From: JAZGGS01 sp963749485
GTDB taxonomy: Bacteria > Bacteroidota > Ignavibacteria > Ignavibacteriales > Ignavibacteriaceae
Direction: 5' to 3'
DNA length: 64,000 nt
Assembly: GCA_963749485.1 (NCBI GenBank)
Contig: CAVVMV010000033.1
Coordinates: forward strand, 1 to 64,000
The stretch's first letter is position 1; every line of letters begins with the position of its first letter. Positions 1 through 10,500 of this stretch are shown one piece after another. The position numbers and the translations under genes are program-made. The notes beneath the pieces were generated by a model. The model worked only from the letters and a program-made list of their open reading frames with translations. It did not search any database and was not told the DNA's origin.

Positions 1-686
1 AAACACGATGCTATTTTTATCGGAATTGGATTAGGAGAAAGCCCATCACTGAATATTCCAGGTGAAAACTCTAAAGGTGTTACGGGAGCTCTTGAATTTA
101 TTGAGAATGTTAAAAAAGAAAATTGGAGCGCAGTTGATGTTGGAAAACGTGTTGCAGTTATTGGTGCTGGTAATACTGCGATTGATGCTGCCACAGAAGC
201 CAGGCGTCTTGGTGCAGAAGAAGTAATGATTATTTACAGGAGATCAGAAAAGGAAATGCCTGCAAATGATTTTGAATATCGTCTTGCAAAAAATGATGGA
301 ATAGTCTTTCACTTTTTAACATCTCCCGTTGAAATAATGGGAAAAGATTTTGTTGAAAAAATAAAATGCGTAAAAATGAAATTAGGTGCATCCTGATTCT
401 GATGGAAGACGTAGACCTGAACCCATTCAAAATTCCGAATTTGAAATTCCAGTTGATATGATAATTACAGCATTAGGACAAAATGCACGTGCTGATTTTC
501 TTAAGTCTCTTCCAAATCTTAAAATAAAAAATGGGCGAATTGAAGTTGATTCTAAAACGTTCCAAATCAGGCAATCCAAAAGTGTTTGCAGGTGGGGATT
601 GCATAAACGGTGGTAAAGAAGTTGTTAATGCTGCCTACGATGGTAAGCAAGCAGCACACGGTATCGATAAATTTCTTAATACTTAA
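1..686 (+). CDS. preT: Dihydropyrimidine dehydrogenase flavoprotein subunit PreT (3' part, frameshifted)
   Basis: C-terminal part of the NAD(P)H-oxidising flavoprotein subunit that feeds electrons to PreA for reduction of uracil and thymine. The visible part has the second dinucleotide-binding motif (VIGAGNTAID, codons 53-62) and the closing FAD segment of the glutamate-synthase small-subunit fold (ALGQNA, then FAGGDCINGG, then NAAYDGKQAAHGI). The 5' end lies outside the window. The frame changes near 386-395 and again near 560-580, but the protein sequence stays family-like, so I read both as one-base indels. preA follows after 45 bases. A glutamate synthase small subunit is the alternative; the neighbour preA decides for PreT. 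Confidence 0.8.
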
Positions 687-731
687 AATATATAAATCAG
701 GATATGGAACTCATTTTAACTGAGGCATTGT

Positions 732-2052
732 ATGGTTGATCTATCTATAAACTGCGGTGGAATAAAATCACCAAACCCATTTTGGCTGGCTTCTGCTCCC
801 CCTTCAAATTCTGCATACCAAAACTGCAAAGCATTTGAGCAGGGCTGGGGCGGCACGGTATGGAAAACAATCGGCGAGCCGGTAATGAATGTTTGCAACA
901 GGTACGGCGGGATGGATCTGAACGGTGAAAAATTGGTCGGTTTGAACAACGTTGAGCTCATCAGCGATCGGAATATTGATACGAACTTTAAAGAAATTGC
1001 AGAAACAAAAAAATTATGGCCTGATCGTGCAGTTGTTGTTTCGATTATGGTTGAATCGAAAAAAGAAACTTGGCACGATATAGTTAAGAGAACCATTGAT
1101 ACCGGCGCAGATGGAATTGAATTAAACTACGGCTGTCCGCATGGAATGAGTGAAAGAGGAATGGGCGCTGCAGTTGGGCAAGTACCTGAATATTGTAAAA
1201 TGATAACCGAATGGGTTACTGAAGTTTCAACAATTCCTGTGCTGGTAAAACTAACACCAAATGTTGCAGACATACGTTTCCCTGCCCGCGCAGCTAAGGC
1301 AGCAAATGCTTCCGGAATTTCTTTAATAAATACAATTAACAGTATTATGGGTATCGATCTTGATACCTTAAAAATTCAGCCAACAATAGCTGGTAAAAGC
1401 AGCCATGGTGGTTTTGCGGGACCAGCAGTAAAACCTATTGCACTTCATCATGTTTCACAGGTAGCGAAAGATCCTGAAATCAATCTGCCAATCTCTGGAA
1501 TTGGAGGTATTAGCTACTTGGAGAGATGCACTTGAATTTATTTTACTCGGTTCAACAAGCGTGCAAATTTGTACAGCTGTTATGCACTATGGTTTTAGAA
1601 TTATCGATGATCTAGTTGAAGGATTAACCAACTGGATGGAATCAAAAGGATATAAAACGATTGAGGAGATAAGAGGAAAAGCTATTGAACAGATAGAAGA
1701 TTTTGGAAATTTTGATCTTCTGCACAAAACCGTTGCAAGAATAGATCAGGAAAAATGTATTCATTGTAACTTGTGTTATATTTCCTGTGAAGATGGTGCA
1801 CATCAGTGCATCGATTTAACTCCAGTTAATGGTCATAATGAAACAGTAGTTAGAGAAGAGGATTGTGTTGGTTGTAGCTTATGTTCAATAGTTTGTCCCG
1901 TTGAGGGCTGTATATCAATGGTTAGAGTTGATGATGGAAATAAATCTAAAACATGGAATGAGTTAATAGAAGAATTTAAAAACGAAGGTAAAGAACTGAG
2001 CTGGGAAAATCTTGCAGAGTTTCAGAAAAAACATGGAATTGAAATACATTAA
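732..2052 (+). CDS. preA: Dihydropyrimidine dehydrogenase catalytic subunit PreA (frameshifted)
   Basis: FMN- and Fe-S-containing subunit that reduces uracil/thymine to the 5,6-dihydro form in the cytoplasm. The N-terminal part is the dihydroorotate dehydrogenase-like barrel, with the active-site segment NYGCPHGMSERGMG and the FMN-contact stretch LVKLTPNV. The C-terminal part is a two-cluster ferredoxin domain (CIHCNLCYISC and CVGCSLCSIVC) that receives electrons from PreT. The total of about 440 residues fits the family. One frame change near 1510-1520 separates the barrel end from the ferredoxin part; the sequence across it (GGIS then WRDALEFILLGS) is otherwise normal, so I infer an indel. 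It sits between preT and the dihydropyrimidinase, as a reductive pyrimidine degradation operon. Confidence 0.9.
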
Positions 2053-2133
2053 AAATCTATAATTCAATAAAGATGCTGAACAAAGTTCAGCATTGCAATA
2101 GAAAGTTTTAGAAAAACAAACCATGGTGAAGTC

Positions 2134-3523
2134 ATGTCAACATTAATAAAAAACGGGCGTATCATTACTGCTGAACAAGATTATATAGCAGATATCTATA
2201 TCGAAAAAGAAAAAGTAACTCTAATTGGAGAGAATTTAAAAAATGATGTGGATAAAGTAATTGATGCAAAAGGAAAATACGTAATTCCCGGTGGTATTGA
2301 TGTTCATACACATCTTGATATGCCTTTCGGTGGAACAACCTCAAGCGATGATTTTGAAACGGGTACGAAAGCCGCTGCCTTTGGTGGAACAACTTCATTA
2401 ATTGATTTTGCAATTCAACCAAAAGGCGGAAGCATGCGTGAAGGACTTGAAACATGGATGGCAAAAGCAAAGGGTAAAGCAACAATCGATTATGGATTTC
2501 ATATGATAATAACCGATCTCCCAGATGAACGATTAAGTGAAATGGATGAGATGGTAAAAGAAGGTATAACAAGTTTTAAATTGTTCTTAGCTTATCCTGG
2601 TGTTTTAATGGTTGATGATGCAACCATTTACAAAGCAATGCAGCAATCCAAAAAAAACGGTGCCTTAATTTGTATGCACGCAGAAAATGGACAGGTAATC
2701 GACCTAATAGTTGAACAAACTGTAGCAGCCGGAAATCTTGCTCCAAAATATCATGCACTTAGCCGTCCCGCTGCGGCGGAAGGTGAATCAACAAATAGAG
2801 CTATTGCACTGGCTGAGATGGCAGGAACGCCGGTTTACATCGTACATTTAACTTGCAATGATGCATTAACAAAAGTTTCTGAGGCTCGTAAAGATAATCT
2901 TCCGGCATATGCAGAGACTTGTCCGCAATACTTATACCTTTCAATGGATGATATTAGCAAACCCGGATTTGAAGGAGCAAAATATGTTTTCTCACCCCCG
3001 GTTAGAGAAAAATGGCACCAGGATAAACTTTGGGAAGGACTGCAGAATAATGATTTGCAGGTTGTTTCAACTGATCACTGCCCGTTTAATTTTAAAGGAC
3101 AGAAAGAACTTGGTAAAGATGATTTTACTAAAATTCCAAACGGCGGACCCGGACTTGAAAATCGTTTGCATCTTACATTCCAGGGAGGTGTGAACGAAGG
3201 AAGATTTTCGGTAAACAGGTGGGTTGAAATTATTTCTACAAATCCCGCAAAAATATTCGGAATGTATCCACAGTAAAGGTACTATCGCCGTTGGATCTGA
3301 TGCTGATATTGTTATTTGGGATCCAAATAAAGAACATACAATCTCTGCAAAAACACATCATATGAATGTTGATTACTCAATGTTTGAAGGAATGAAAATA
3401 AAAGGTAATGCTGAAACAGTTCTTTCCCGCGGAGAAGTTATTGTTGAAAATAATAAGTTCTTAGGTTCTGCTGGTAGAGGAAATTTTGTTAAGCGTGATG
3501 CTTACGGAAGCGCGTGGAAATGA
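2134..3523 (+). CDS. hydA: Dihydropyrimidinase (D-hydantoinase), frameshifted near 3' end
   Basis: Cyclic amidohydrolase that opens dihydrouracil/dihydrothymine to N-carbamoyl-beta-amino acids, the second step after PreTA. The zinc-binding HxH is in GGIDVHTHLDMPFGG (about residues 53-67). The lysine carboxylated in this family is in TSFKLFLAYPG, further metal-ligand histidines are in MHAEN and VHLTCN, and the catalytic-site Asp/His lie in STDHCPFN. The length of about 462 residues is normal. The frame changes once near 3270 (FGMYPQ then SKGTIAVGSDADIVIWDP), which I read as an indel. The start at 2134 follows a weak GGTGA element. No beta-ureidopropionase, the third enzyme, is visible in the window. 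Confidence 0.9.
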
Positions 3524-3627
3524 TTTATATTTACTGATTATCTTTTCAACCAGAGTCAGATTGTCATTCAAAAGGAATCCTGTCAATTAAACTGTGAACG
3601 ATTTCATTATTAGAAAAAAGATTCCTA

Positions 3628-3648
3628 CCTGCCTACCGGACAGGCAGG
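3628..3648. repeat. Dispersed palindromic repeat (imperfect copy)
   Basis: Imperfect inverted repeat CCTGCCTACCGG followed by ACAGGCAGG, between the dihydropyrimidinase and permease genes. It belongs to the same family as the perfect palindrome CCTGCCTGCCGGCAGGCAGG seen at 23256 and 23364, and related copies at 27361 and 43987. Confidence 0.75.
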
Positions 3649-3696
3649 CTGAATGACTTTCCCGAATAAGTGCAATTATAAAAATTCAGAAATTGA

Positions 3697-5114
3697 TTGG
3701 ATAAACTTATAGATACCGAACTTATCGAAACTGATGTTTCGCAAATAGAGGATCGGCAATTAATTAATGCTGATCTTTCCCCGATAAAAATTTCTCAACG
3801 AACCTGGGGAACTTATAACATTGCAGCTCTCTGGATTGGTATGAGTGTATGTATTCCAACTTACATGCTTGCAAGCGGATTGATTGCTGGAGGAATGAAC
3901 TGGTGGCAGGCATTGATGACAATTGGACTTGGAAATATCATTGTACTTATTCCGATGATTTTAAATGCACATGCTGGAACAAAATATGGTATCCCCTTCC
4001 CTGTTCTTGCAAGAGCTTCTTTCGGAACAATCGGTTCTAACATTCCCGCACTCCTTCGTGCTATTGTTGCATGCGGATGGTTTGGTATTCAAACATGGAT
4101 TGGCGGACAGGCATTTAATTCTTTATTAATCATTATTCTTCCCGAATGGGCTGCTTTTTCATTGGGACCTGCAATCGGTTTCATGATCTTCTGGGGAATG
4201 AATGTTTATTTTATTGTAAAAGGAATTGAATCAATAAAATGGCTTGAATCATTCGGTGCACCATTTTTACTTTTAGTTGGATTTGGTTTACTCATCTGGG
4301 CTTATGTAAATGCAGGAGGATTCGGACCAATTTTAGACCAGCCAAGTAAGTTTACAACCAGCGGGGAATTCTGGAAATTCTTTATTCCATCTTTAACTGG
4401 AATGGTAGGTTTCTGGGCAACCTTTCTCTTAACATTCCTGATTTTACAAGATTCGCCAAAAGCCAGAAATCTCAAATGCTCGGGCAGGCAATTGGTCTGC
4501 CACCTGCGATGATAATTTTTTCATTTATTGGAATTGCAGTTACATCGGCTACGGTAATAATTTATGGTGAAGCAATCTGGGATCCGGTTACACTTCTTTC
4601 AAAATTTGAAAATCCAGTTGTTGTTGCAATATCTTTAGTGTCGCTTATCATTGCAACGCTTACTACAAACATTGCAGCAAATGTGGTGTCTCCTGCAAAC
4701 GATTTTGCAAACCTTTCGCCAAAGCATATTAATTTTGTTAAAGGCGGATTGATGACTGCAGTTTTAGGTATTATGATGATGCCGTGGAAACTTCTTGCAG
4801 ATTACAGCGCATATATTTTTGGCTGGCTTATCGGCTACTCAAGTTTTCTTGGTCCTATTGCCGGCATTTTAATTTGCGATTATTTTATCATCAGGAAAAG
4901 AAAACTAAACGCAAAAGATCTCTACAATCCAAATGGAGATTATACTTACAAAAAGGGCTTTAATTTAAAAGCTGTTTACGCACTTATTGCAGGAGTGTTT
5001 GTTGCACTGATTGGTTTGATAATTCCTGAAGTTAGTTTCTTATACGATTATGCCTGGTTTGTTGGTTTTGCAGTTGCGTTTTTGGTGTATTGGATTTTAA
5101 TGAGGAGCAAATAA
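3697..5114 (+). CDS. NCS1-family nucleobase:cation symporter (frameshifted)
   Basis: Inner-membrane permease of the nucleobase:cation symporter-1 family (cytosine/uracil/allantoin/hydantoin type), which would import the substrate of the catabolic enzymes encoded upstream. About 12 hydrophobic segments are visible. Family hallmarks are the N-terminal RTWGTYNIAALWIGMSV, the GIPFPVLARASFG stretch, CGWFGIQTWIGGQA, and NVVSPANDFANLSP in the second half. The apparent start is TTG at 3697 and is uncertain. The frame changes once near 4476-4510, with conserved sequence on both sides. The exact substrate cannot be read from sequence; uracil, thymine or cytosine fits the neighbours. A partial second copy of the 3' end lies at 5741-6569. 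Confidence 0.87.
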
Positions 5115-5120
5115 AGAAAT

Positions 5121-5741
5121 ATGCAAAAATCTTTTCTATTATTTTTAGTTTTGATTATTGGCTGTCTTTTTATATACAGTTGCAAAAAAGCTGATATCAA
5201 AGATGAGCTAATTCAAAATGCAACGTTGGAAGAAATGCGCTTGCATCCGGAAGCAAGACTCGTTGATATTTATAAATTCTTTTTTCAGGGAACATTCGGT
5301 CCCGGTCATATAATTAGTGATAAAGAGTCAGCATTAAACTATTTGCAACATGAGCTCCAAAACATAACTGATTTTGATACGGTATTATGGCAGCCTGTTG
5401 GATATAATAAGCAATACTACAGAGTTAGCTTAAGTCTAGTTAAAGAGGGCACGCTTTCGGAAGAGGAATTATTTAATGCATTTATTCAAAGTGCTGACTC
5501 ATCCACAGTTCCATCAATTGAAGAGTGGATAGAAGAATGGAATTTTGTTTTAAATATAATTAAGGCAATGAATCTGAAAATAATAGATTATCAGGAAGAT
5601 AAAAGGATTTTAGATGAAATGCTTAAAGATGGAAACATTCTTGTACGCCATAGCGATATTTATCGCAAGGTATATCATCCACACTACAGAGTAGTAAACA
5701 AAAAACAATTTAATAAGCTTGATTTACACTTACAGAAATAG
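5121..5741 (+). CDS. Lipoprotein of unknown function
   Basis: 206-residue protein with a lipoprotein signal sequence: a hydrophobic stretch followed by a lipobox-like FIYSC at about residues 18-22. The mature part is mostly helical in appearance and contains a compact YKFFFQGTFGPGHII segment (about residues 50-64) that looks like the conserved core of a family, but I do not recognise a function. It starts 6 bases after the permease stop and may be co-transcribed with it. Its TAG stop is directly abutted by a relic of a second permease 3' end, so this gene probably sits inside an old duplication or insertion junction. Confidence 0.6.
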   Translation: MQKSFLLFLVLIIGCLFIYSCKKADIKDELIQNATLEEMRLHPEARLVDIYKFFFQGTFGPGHIISDKESALNYLQHELQNITDFDTVLWQPVGYNKQYYRVSLSLVKEGTLSEEELFNAFIQSADSSTVPSIEEWIEEWNFVLNIIKAMNLKIIDYQEDKRILDEMLKDGNILVRHSDIYRKVYHPHYRVVNKKQFNKLDLHLQK

Positions 5742-5804
5742 CTTTAACTTAAAAGCTGTTTACGCATTTTCAGCAGGATTATTGGCTGTACTAATGGATA
5801 GATA
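5742..5804 (+). pseudogene. Relic of a second NCS1 permease gene, piece A
   Basis: The 63 bases after the lipoprotein stop closely match the permease gene around 4957-5018 (both encode FNLKAVYA...AG). The similarity stops abruptly at 5804. It is the upstream piece of a second, broken copy of the permease 3' end; the downstream piece is at 6463-6569. Confidence 0.7.
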
Positions 5805-5845
5805 ATTTATATATGTGCTTTTCGTTAAACTAAATAATGAATTTT

Positions 5846-6319
5846 CTATTCTTCCTCCAACTTTTCAAAATTGATAACTCTAAGTTCACCATGCAAATTA
5901 TAAATGCTGTTTCCATTGGTAACCCATTCTTCGAATCCGCCATCTAAATTCAAAACATTTTTGTAACCCATTTCAATCAATGTATAAGTAGTTAAGGCAC
6001 TTCTGCTCCCTCTTTTACAATAGAGAATTATTTCTGTTTCCGGATCACTGACTAATTTTTGAATTTTAAATTCTATAAACCCGCGTGGAAGCCAAACGGC
6101 ATTTTCAATATGTCCGGCTAAATACTCTTTTTCTGTTCTTACATCAAGCAGAATGAATTGATTCTCTGAATCCATTTTAGTTTCAAAATCTTCCACAGTA
6201 ATGATGTTTATCTCTGATTTAATTTGTTCTACAATTTCTTTAGGAGTTTTAATTTGAGCTTGTGAGAAACTGCAAAAAAGAAATGTAACTAAAACAGCGA
6301 TTGAATACTTTTGCTTCAT
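5846..6319 (-). CDS. Exported rhodanese-domain protein
   Basis: 157-residue protein with a cleavable-looking signal peptide (hydrophobic AVLVTFLFCSFSQA) and a single rhodanese domain. The domain shows LLDVRTEKEYLAGHI, the active-site loop ILYCKRGSRS with the catalytic Cys, and the terminal LDGGFEEW motif. Family knowledge suggests sulfur transfer or persulfide handling in the periplasm or outside the cell. The gene is intact and runs opposite to its neighbours. It is bracketed by two pieces of a degenerate permease copy (5742-5804 and 6463-6569), so it probably arrived as part of a rearrangement. The partner is unknown. Confidence 0.85.
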   Translation of the reverse strand: MKQKYSIAVLVTFLFCSFSQAQIKTPKEIVEQIKSEINIITVEDFETKMDSENQFILLDVRTEKEYLAGHIENAVWLPRGFIEFKIQKLVSDPETEIILYCKRGSRSALTTYTLIEMGYKNVLNLDGGFEEWVTNGNSIYNLHGELRVINFEKLEEE

Positions 6320-6462
6320 TCTATATTCTCCCTGGTTTTGTTTCTATTGTTTTTCATACAAAGATATTTTTCTATCGAAACTTAATCATTTATAAGATTA
6401 TTATGTTGATGGTCCATTACTAAATTATTATTTTTCAACAGCATTATTATTTTATTAGAATC

Positions 6463-6569
6463 GGTTTGTTGGTTTTGCAGTTGCGTTTTTTGTTTATTGG
6501 TTTTTAATGAGAAGTAAAGCAAAACCGGTTGTATTAAGAAACAGGTTTGCGGAGGAGAAATACAATTAA
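6463..6569 (+). pseudogene. Relic of a second NCS1 permease gene, piece B
   Basis: Open stretch encoding FVGFAVAFFVYWFLMRSK, nearly identical to the last residues of the permease at about 5058-5111. It then continues into a longer tail (KPVVLRNRFAEEKYN) that the intact gene lacks. It has no start codon of its own. Together with 5742-5804 it marks a second permease gene whose middle is lost or displaced by the rhodanese gene. The remaining 6320-6631 interval holds no other gene that I can see. Confidence 0.7.
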
Positions 6570-6631
6570 AATAAAAAATCCCCGCCTATATTATTATACA
6601 GGGGTTAGGGAGCTAATAATTCGGAAATTAT

Positions 6632-7357
6632 TTATGCAGTTGGCTCAACTTTTACTTTTGCTATAAAGTTAGATTTAACTGCAATAAGGAAAATTGCAGA
6701 TGATATACCAGCGGCACCAAAGACCATGCACATCACCATTATCTGGTACCTTGCAGCAATTAATGGTGAAACTCCGGATAAAATTTGCCCTGTCATCATT
6801 CCGGGAATAGAAACAAGACCCACAGCAAAAAGTGAATTTGTAATCGGTATTAATGAAGCACGAAGCGCAATGTTTTTTGCCTCGCTATATGGAATTTCTC
6901 TATTTAATTCTGCTTCTAATCTTTCACCTGCAAGACTTACACTATTCATGGCGTTTGCGAATATCATCCCTGCAAGCGGAATCATATAACTTGGTAAATA
7001 CCATGGCTGCAGGTTAAGAACACCTTGAGTTACCAAAATTAGGATTGTAGTACTGCCAAGGAAGATAGATAGAAATGATTTTCCATATAAAATTTTTCTT
7101 GGGATTTTCATAGTACGTAACGCAATCCAGCTGGATGTAAACAACATAACAGCAAGAACCGCAAGAACTATGGATGAACTATCAGTTTCAAATATGTACG
7201 ATAAAAAATATCCAATTAGCAGCAGTTGAATAAGCATACGAAAAACCGCGTAGATTGAACTCTTATATCCAATCCTCCATTTCCAAATAATTACTACAAC
7301 AATTGCTACAGGTATAAAAGCTAATGCCAGGTTTAGTATAGGTATTGTCTGAACCAT
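6632..7357 (-). CDS. fetB: UPF0014/FetB-like ABC permease
   Basis: 241-residue membrane protein of the UPF0014 family; the E. coli member FetB pairs with the ATPase FetA in an iron-export system. About seven hydrophobic segments are visible. Typical family stretches are YLPSYMIPLAGMIFANAMNS, the basic ALRASLIPITNS loop and GLVSIPGMMTGQILSG-VSPLIAARYQI. The gene is intact. No FetA-type ATPase lies next to it, so the partner must be encoded elsewhere or the role differs. The assignment to the family is solid; iron export is inferred from the family only. Confidence 0.85.
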   Translation of the reverse strand: MVQTIPILNLALAFIPVAIVVVIIWKWRIGYKSSIYAVFRMLIQLLLIGYFLSYIFETDSSSIVLAVLAVMLFTSSWIALRTMKIPRKILYGKSFLSIFLGSTTILILVTQGVLNLQPWYLPSYMIPLAGMIFANAMNSVSLAGERLEAELNREIPYSEAKNIALRASLIPITNSLFAVGLVSIPGMMTGQILSGVSPLIAARYQIMVMCMVFGAAGISSAIFLIAVKSNFIAKVKVEPTA

Positions 7358-7519
7358 TTTTCTTATAGATAGTTAGTAAATGAATGAGAATTTATTAATT
7401 AAAAGTTAATTAAAGTTTGGTTAATTAGTGCAGTGAACAAATAACAGGATTATAAATAACAATAATTATCAACCTGTCTTGATGTTTTTTGTTGATTGGT
7501 TTGTAATATTGTAAACTTC

Positions 7520-7555
7520 CAAAAAACCCTCTCCATTAATTAAATAAAGAGGGTT
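7520..7555 (-). terminator. Rho-independent terminator for the macroglobulin gene
   Basis: Inverted repeat AACCCTC ... GAGGGTT with a short A/T loop. On the reverse strand the stem is followed by a run of T (AAAAAA at 7521-7526 on the + strand). It lies about 25 bases beyond the stop of the reverse-strand gene at 7580. Confidence 0.8.
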
Positions 7556-7579
7556 GTAACAATCAGAAAGTGAAAGTTT

Positions 7580-10500
7580 TTACTGAACTTTAACTCTCAC
7601 ACCTTCCGAATGACTTGTAAATTCAGGTGCATACATACATTGTATTGTTGTAATGCCGTTTGAGAAATCTCCTTTGTGTGTTACACGCAACGGATACTCA
7701 AAAACATAGGTTCCTTTTGGCAGTCTATCCATAAAGAAGTTTGTTGCCGCATCGCGTGTGTTTTCGTAATAATACAATCCATCCTGGTATTTGTGAGTGG
7801 AGAGAACATTTATCGGTTCAAATCCTGCAGCACGCATATCTTTTAAGTGAACAAATTCCATTGTTCTATCAACACGGATTTCAATTCTTACTTTTATCAA
7901 ATCACCCGGTTTTAGTTTTGTATCTTCATTAACAGGAGTAATCTTCTTTCCTGTTTCAGAATCAATTTCTAAGGAATAATTTCTTATTAATTTTTAACGG
8001 AGTTTCACTCATCGTAATTTTATCAAGCTGCTCATAATACTGCCAGTAGAGCGAACCCCACGCAACAACATTGTTATTATTTTTAACTGTTACTTCACCC
8101 ATTTCAGGTTTTATTTCTTCACCTTTCCAGGATGTTTTAAAGTAACCTGTTCCTGCTTCAATATGAATTTCAGGATTGTTTAAAAGATCAATCAATTGTC
8201 CGCCGATTGTTATATCCGGCAATTTAGAATCAGCAAGCCAGTTTGTTCCTCTTAACAGAAGTGCATAGCATGCTTCAGCAGTTGCTTTGGTTGTTTTCCA
8301 ATCCTGAACCTGTTTTTGTTTTAGCAGCCATACTTTCATCAAATCAACTGATTCCTGATCTTTCACAATTTCATCAACTGCTTCAATGAGCAATGCCTGC
8401 GTTTCAATCGGAGCCTGGTACCAATACCATCCCCATTCTTCTTTAAAGTACATTCCCATTTCATCATTAAAGACTGCATTTTCAATTATCGATTTTATTA
8501 TATCTTTTGCTGTCTTTGCATCATACATTCTGTAAAGTGCAAGTGCAATCATTCCCTGCATATACTTGTTGTTGCTAAGCCAGTAAGTTCTGTGCCTGTC
8601 CTTTCCAGTAATCAAAAGCTTCTTTGTGCTGATCGGAAACAGGAATATCGAGATAGTAACTTCTTCCGTAAAGATATTGTGCCTGTATGTAACCGATATG
8701 TTTTTTCTTAAGATTTCACCATGCTTTTTTAGATATTCATAATCTTCGTACATTCTTACATCAGTGTAGAGAACAGCTTTGTGAAGCATCTGCCACGTTG
8801 CAGCGTTTTCGCTAATATCTTTTATTCCAAGTCTTTCAAGATGTCCCATTCCCAACAACAATATATTGTGTGATGAAACGATTCTCACGCAATCCCGGGA
8901 ACCATGGCCATCCACCGTTTGAATATTGAAATTCTCTGCAACTTTTCGTTCAGCTCGATCAAGTTCATTTGCCATTCTTGTAAGATCGAAGAGCAAACCA
9001 ACTCTGCGTTTTCTTTCAGTTTCATCCTGCGCATCAAGAACCCACGGAGTTTCTTCGAGCAGTGCGTACTTTAATTCCTGGTTCTTTTCAAGATTCGAAA
9101 GAAGCGCATCTTTATCAACTTCTTTCCAGGTATCAAAAATCTTTTTGATCTTCGGACTTGAGTTTGCAATAAAAGTTGCAATGCTGTTTGCATAAAAACG
9201 ATTAAAGATCTGCTCACTGCACTCGTAAGGAAATTCCATCATATACGGCAGTGCCTGTATTGCATACCATGCAGGATTTGCAGTGAACTCAAGTGTAAGA
9301 TTATAATTCTGTAAAGTTGATGATTTATTTTCCATCAATTTTTTCAAGAATAAAAGTTTTAGTTTGATTTCCCTTTACAGGAAGCGGAAGAGTTTCTGTA
9401 ACAAGCATTCTGTTAACTAAAATAGGAAGAGCATTTTCTTCACCATCAGAAAACTTACCTGATTTTGCAATTACCCTGTAAACAATTGCATCAGCTTTAC
9501 CAAGAGGAACTTTTAATCTCCAGCTTAATCCTTCGCTTAAATCTTTATCAACTTTAAATGATTTTATATTCTCATTATTTTCAAAAAGACCATCAATCGG
9601 TTTCATTGTGAAAGCATCAAACAACTGCAAGTGTTGCTTCACCTGAAAGTGAACTGATCTGAAAGGTTGCTTACTTTTGCAGTGAAATAAATTTCATCAC
9701 CTTCTCTTAAAAATCTTGGTGGATTTGGCACAATCATCAAATCTTTTTGAGTTACAGTTTCATTGTAAATCATTCCGTGCTTTAAATCTTTTGTAAGAGC
9801 AAAGCCCATAAACTTCCAGCGCGTTAATGCTTCCGGCACAGTGAATGAAATTACAATTTCACCTTGCTCATTTGTTCTTAATTCAGGATAGAAGAAAGCA
9901 GTTTCGTTTAAATTTTTTCTGATCGAAACTTCTTCAAATGAAGTTTGGGAACCATTATCTTTATCACCATTCAGTTTTTTTCTATCTTCATTTTTTTCAA
10001 GTCGTTGAAGAAGTTTTACCACTTTCTTTTTCTTCACCTACAATGCCCTGCACTGATAGTTCATCCAGAGACTCACTTACGGGCATTGGTGCATCCATTT
10101 TATACATTACATCTCCATTTCGTCCACCCCTCATATACATACCATCGCTGTATCCATAACCATAAAAATAAAAACCAAAATTGTTTATATAAGGATAATA
10201 GAAATACTGCCTGGAGACATAATTATTCCAGTTCTCATTATAATAATTAGCAGCTAGCACGCGGAAGGTGTTATCTGTTGTCCAGTTCAATCTGCCAGTA
10301 GTAATATGGATGAACATTAAATCCCCAGTAGTTTGCTGCAAATGCATCGAGTGAAGCATCATACATTGAAGCAAGAAGTTCTGCAGCAATTGCATCACCG
10401 TTTGGTCCGGTTATTTTTAACTTCCATTCTTCTTTAGTTCCCGGAAGAATTTTATTTCTGAAAGTTTCGAATGAAATATTAAGATGTTTGTTCTCCACGG

